The notes under the pieces were generated by a model. That model searched no databases. It saw only the letters and a program-made list of their open reading frames with translations, and had not been told where the DNA came from. A program made the position numbers and the translations under genes. From Acidobacteriota bacterium (GTDB lineage Bacteria > Acidobacteriota > Terriglobia > Acidiferrales > UBA7541), in contig QHYK01000042.1 in assembly GCA_003224085.1 (NCBI GenBank), positions 21,480 to 85,479 on the forward strand: a stretch of DNA of 64,000 nucleotides, given 5' to 3'. This document shows, piece after piece, positions 62,261-64,000 of this stretch (the first letter of the stretch is position 1; each line of letters begins with the position of its first letter).

Positions 62261-63040
62261 ATGGAAAAGAGGAGACTTTCCGTTAGAAACGCTCCAAAGG
62301 AGGAGATTCTTTCCTCAAGAGCCATGCCGCCCGAACGTCAACCAAGAACTTCTCGCAATGGGCGCCCGCAGAGGCGCTATCTGGCACGGCGCCTGGAGAT
62401 TCTGCGGGCGGCGGGGCGCCAATTTCGTTCCCGTGGATTTATGGAAACGGGGATGCGCGACATTGCCGAGGCCGCGGAGCTTTCCCCCGCTAATCTCTAC
62501 AACTACTTTGAAGGCAAACACGAGATTCTTTTCTTCTGTCAGGATAGCTCTCTGGATCGCATGCTTGCCGCCCTGGAAAAGGCGCGCCGGGCGAGGGCCG
62601 ACGCATCTGCAAAATTGCGCCTCGTGATTGTCTCCCATTTGCGCTGCTTGCTCGACGAAGTCGAGGGCTCGGCCGCGCACTTGTTGACCAGTGCATTGCC
62701 GGCGGGTCCGCAGCGGTATCTTGTTGCGAAACGCGACCGCTATGAATTGGGAGTACGCAACCTGATTCTTTCCGGGATGCGCGGCGGTGAATTTATTCAA
62801 GGCGATGCGGCCCTTATAGCGCGCGCCATGCTCGGCGCCTTGAATTGGAGCGTGCAGTGGTTTCGACCGGACGGACCAATGACCGCGGAAGAAATTGCGG
62901 AAAGTCTGGCGGATTACCTGATTCGAGGTTTGTTGACGAAGGCAAACTCTCTTAGGCAATTTGGGCGCCGCGAAAAGACGGGGCGAGTCGCACGCAAGGA
63001 TATTTCCGAGAATATGGGAAACCGCGCGGCTGTTGCATAG
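62261..63040 (+). CDS. TetR/AcrR-family transcriptional regulator
   Basis: The product of up to 259 residues has the TetR helix-turn-helix near residues 40-90 (EILRAAGRQFRSRGFMETGM, IAEAAELSPANLYNYFEGKH). The ligand-binding part is all helical, with an extended basic tail (RREKTGRVARKD). An internal start at 62324 is possible. It lies between a CoA ligase and a molybdenum hydroxylase and has a strong palindrome upstream. It probably responds to an aromatic acyl-CoA or acid and controls the neighbouring genes. Confidence 0.88.
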   Translation: MEKRRLSVRNAPKEEILSSRAMPPERQPRTSRNGRPQRRYLARRLEILRAAGRQFRSRGFMETGMRDIAEAAELSPANLYNYFEGKHEILFFCQDSSLDRMLAALEKARRARADASAKLRLVIVSHLRCLLDEVEGSAAHLLTSALPAGPQRYLVAKRDRYELGVRNLILSGMRGGEFIQGDAALIARAMLGALNWSVQWFRPDGPMTAEEIAESLADYLIRGLLTKANSLRQFGRREKTGRVARKDISENMGNRAAVA

Positions 63041-63062
63041 TTCAGCCGAAAGGTGATTGAAG

Positions 63063-63626
63063 GTGGCGACAGTCCCGATCGAATCGCAGAAGACGGCGCA
63101 GACGCGGTTCACGCTGAATGGCGAGGAGCTGGATGTCTCCTTTGCGTCATACAAAACATTATTGGAGGTTTTGCGCGAAGACCTAGGCCATACAGGAACC
63201 AAGCACGGCTGCGAGTTGGGAGAGTGCGGCGCGTGCGCCGTTCTTTTGGATGGAAGGCCCGTGCTCTCCTGCCTGGTTCTCGCGCTCCAGTGCAGTGGAA
63301 GAGAAGTCCTGACGGTCGAAGGGCTTTCCGCTGATGGGCGACTGCATGCGCTGCAGGATGCTTTCGCGGATCTTGGGGCGGCGCAATGCGGCTATTGCAC
63401 TCCCGGGATTCTCGTGACGGCGAAAGCGCTGCTTGACGCAAATCCCCATCCGAGCCGCGATGAAATCCGGAAGGCGCTTTCAGGGAATCTTTGCCGCTGC
63501 ACGGGCTATCTCCAGATATTCGAGGCTGTGGAAGCGGCGATGGTCAAGACAAGCGGGGAAAACAGTGCTGGGGATTGCCCCGCGCCGGCTGAGAGAGATG
63601 ATGTCGGAACAAAAGGAAAAATTTAA
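63063..63626 (+). CDS. 2Fe-2S subunit of a molybdenum hydroxylase (4-hydroxybenzoyl-CoA reductase gamma-like)
   Basis: The product of about 187 residues starts at GTG 63063 with AAAGGTG upstream. It has the plant-type cluster CELGECGACAVLLDG plus a fourth Cys in VLSCLVL. The second cluster is AAQCGYCTPGILV and LCRCTGYLQI. It is the xanthine-dehydrogenase-family small subunit. Its neighbours point to reduction of 4-hydroxybenzoyl-CoA to benzoyl-CoA, the same role as HcrC, but CO dehydrogenase-like or other hydroxylases share the fold. The next gene overlaps its end by 26 bases. Confidence 0.9.
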   Translation: MATVPIESQKTAQTRFTLNGEELDVSFASYKTLLEVLREDLGHTGTKHGCELGECGACAVLLDGRPVLSCLVLALQCSGREVLTVEGLSADGRLHALQDAFADLGAAQCGYCTPGILVTAKALLDANPHPSRDEIRKALSGNLCRCTGYLQIFEAVEAAMVKTSGENSAGDCPAPAERDDVGTKGKI

Positions 63627-64000
63627 GCCGCCGGTCGCGGGCCCCGATTCAAACCGCGAAGGCTTGCGCGTTATCGGGACGCCTCGTCGGCGTGTGGACG
63701 GCCGCGCAAAGGTGACGGGGCAGACGCGCTTTGCCGACGACATTTTCCTGCCGCGCATGACGCACTGCAAACTTCTGAGGTCCCCCTATCCTCACGCGAG
63801 CATCCGAAAAATCGACGCCTCCCGAGCGCTGGCACATCCCGGCGTCTATTTGGTTCTCGCCGGGAAGGATCTTCCGATTCAATACGGCATTCTCCCGGTC
63901 AGCCAGGATGAGCAGGCTCTTTGCATAGATCATGTGCGGCACGTGGGTGATCCGATTGCGGCGGTCATCGCCCGCGAAGAATTAACGGCATTTGAAGCGT
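63601..64000 (+). CDS. Molybdopterin-binding large subunit, 4-hydroxybenzoyl-CoA reductase alpha-like (3' end beyond window)
   Basis: The frame from ATG 63601 is open to the window edge (133 codons). It reads RVIGTPRRRVDGRAKVTGQT, ADDIFLPRMTHCKLLRSPYP and HASIRKIDASRALAHPGVY, the usual start of xanthine-dehydrogenase-family large subunits. Then YGILPVSQDEQALCIDHVRH and VGDPIAAVIA follow; this YG-LP-DE pattern resembles HcrA more than CO dehydrogenase as I remember it. It overlaps the 2Fe-2S subunit, so translation is coupled. The FAD subunit must lie elsewhere or downstream. Confidence 0.85.
   Translation, partial: MSEQKEKFKPPVAGPDSNREGLRVIGTPRRRVDGRAKVTGQTRFADDIFLPRMTHCKLLRSPYPHASIRKIDASRALAHPGVYLVLAGKDLPIQYGILPVSQDEQALCIDHVRHVGDPIAAVIAREELTAFEA

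Noticed and set aside
1..64000. tRNA or rRNA genes
   Set aside because: I scanned the gaps for a T-loop such as GTTCGAATC with a matching acceptor stem and saw none; a covariance-model search would be decisive.

Overview
The window looks like chromosomal DNA of an acidobacterium, probably from an environmental genome. The GC content is high. Three secreted VWFA-related acidobacterial-type proteins, a PadR plus duplicated orphan permease (ADOP) pair, a kinase fused to a beta-propeller and many small families with Tat or Sec signals all point to Acidobacteriota. This is inference from gene content; no rRNA or other phylogenetic marker gene was examined.

Layout. 1-2844 (minus): secreted sugar-type oxidoreductase, TIM-barrel isomerase and a frameshifted DUF1080 gene. 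3104-4294: thiolase. 4406-5252: truncated TnpB between REP-like repeats. 5258-6629: divergent DinB-fold pair. 6704-9682: UvrD-type helicase-nuclease. 9693-10146: dead alpha/beta hydrolase. 10161-11318: DNA polymerase IV carrying an in-frame repeat insertion. 11613-11834: a small unit encoding a 17-residue lysine-rich peptide. 11993-15269: DoxX, two nucleotide-dependent glycosyltransferases and a membrane glycosyltransferase. 15360-17220: secreted protein and a radical SAM/SPASM protein. 17381-19989: divergent VWA genes plus a decayed copy. 20448-23378: Ser/Thr kinase-PspC-propeller. 23603-28928: small membrane protein, lipoprotein, M28 peptidase and a third VWA protein. 28940-29968: RluD. 30235-33435: PadR (frameshifted) and ADOP permease. 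33757-37227: lspA and ileS. 37446-39780: two TonB C-terminal proteins. 39853-44032: penicillin acylase, secreted protein, TerC.

44041-47417 is a tight minus-strand operon: a response regulator/thioredoxin-reductase-like fusion without the usual CxxC, a cyclic-nucleotide-domain histidine kinase (4-base overlap), and a UBP-type zinc finger protein. This is my best candidate for an under-described signalling system. 47520-53827 holds a VOC protein, an SDR-GNAT-glycosidase operon and an HtrA-like protease.

53856 to the end is an aromatic-acid island. boxD diverges from boxR-boxC-boxB, giving the benzoyl-CoA epoxidation route. It is followed by an amidohydrolase, a PaaK-type CoA ligase, a TetR regulator with a clear palindromic operator, and the start of a molybdenum hydroxylase resembling 4-hydroxybenzoyl-CoA reductase. 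Together they suggest uptake of aromatic acids as CoA thioesters, possible reductive removal of a 4-hydroxyl group, epoxidation by BoxB, ring cleavage by BoxC and oxidation by BoxD. The BoxA reductase is not in the window.

Two families of short interspersed repeats recur, and two genes are broken at long G tracts, which may be assembly errors or real slippage sites. I saw no tRNA, rRNA or CRISPR array.
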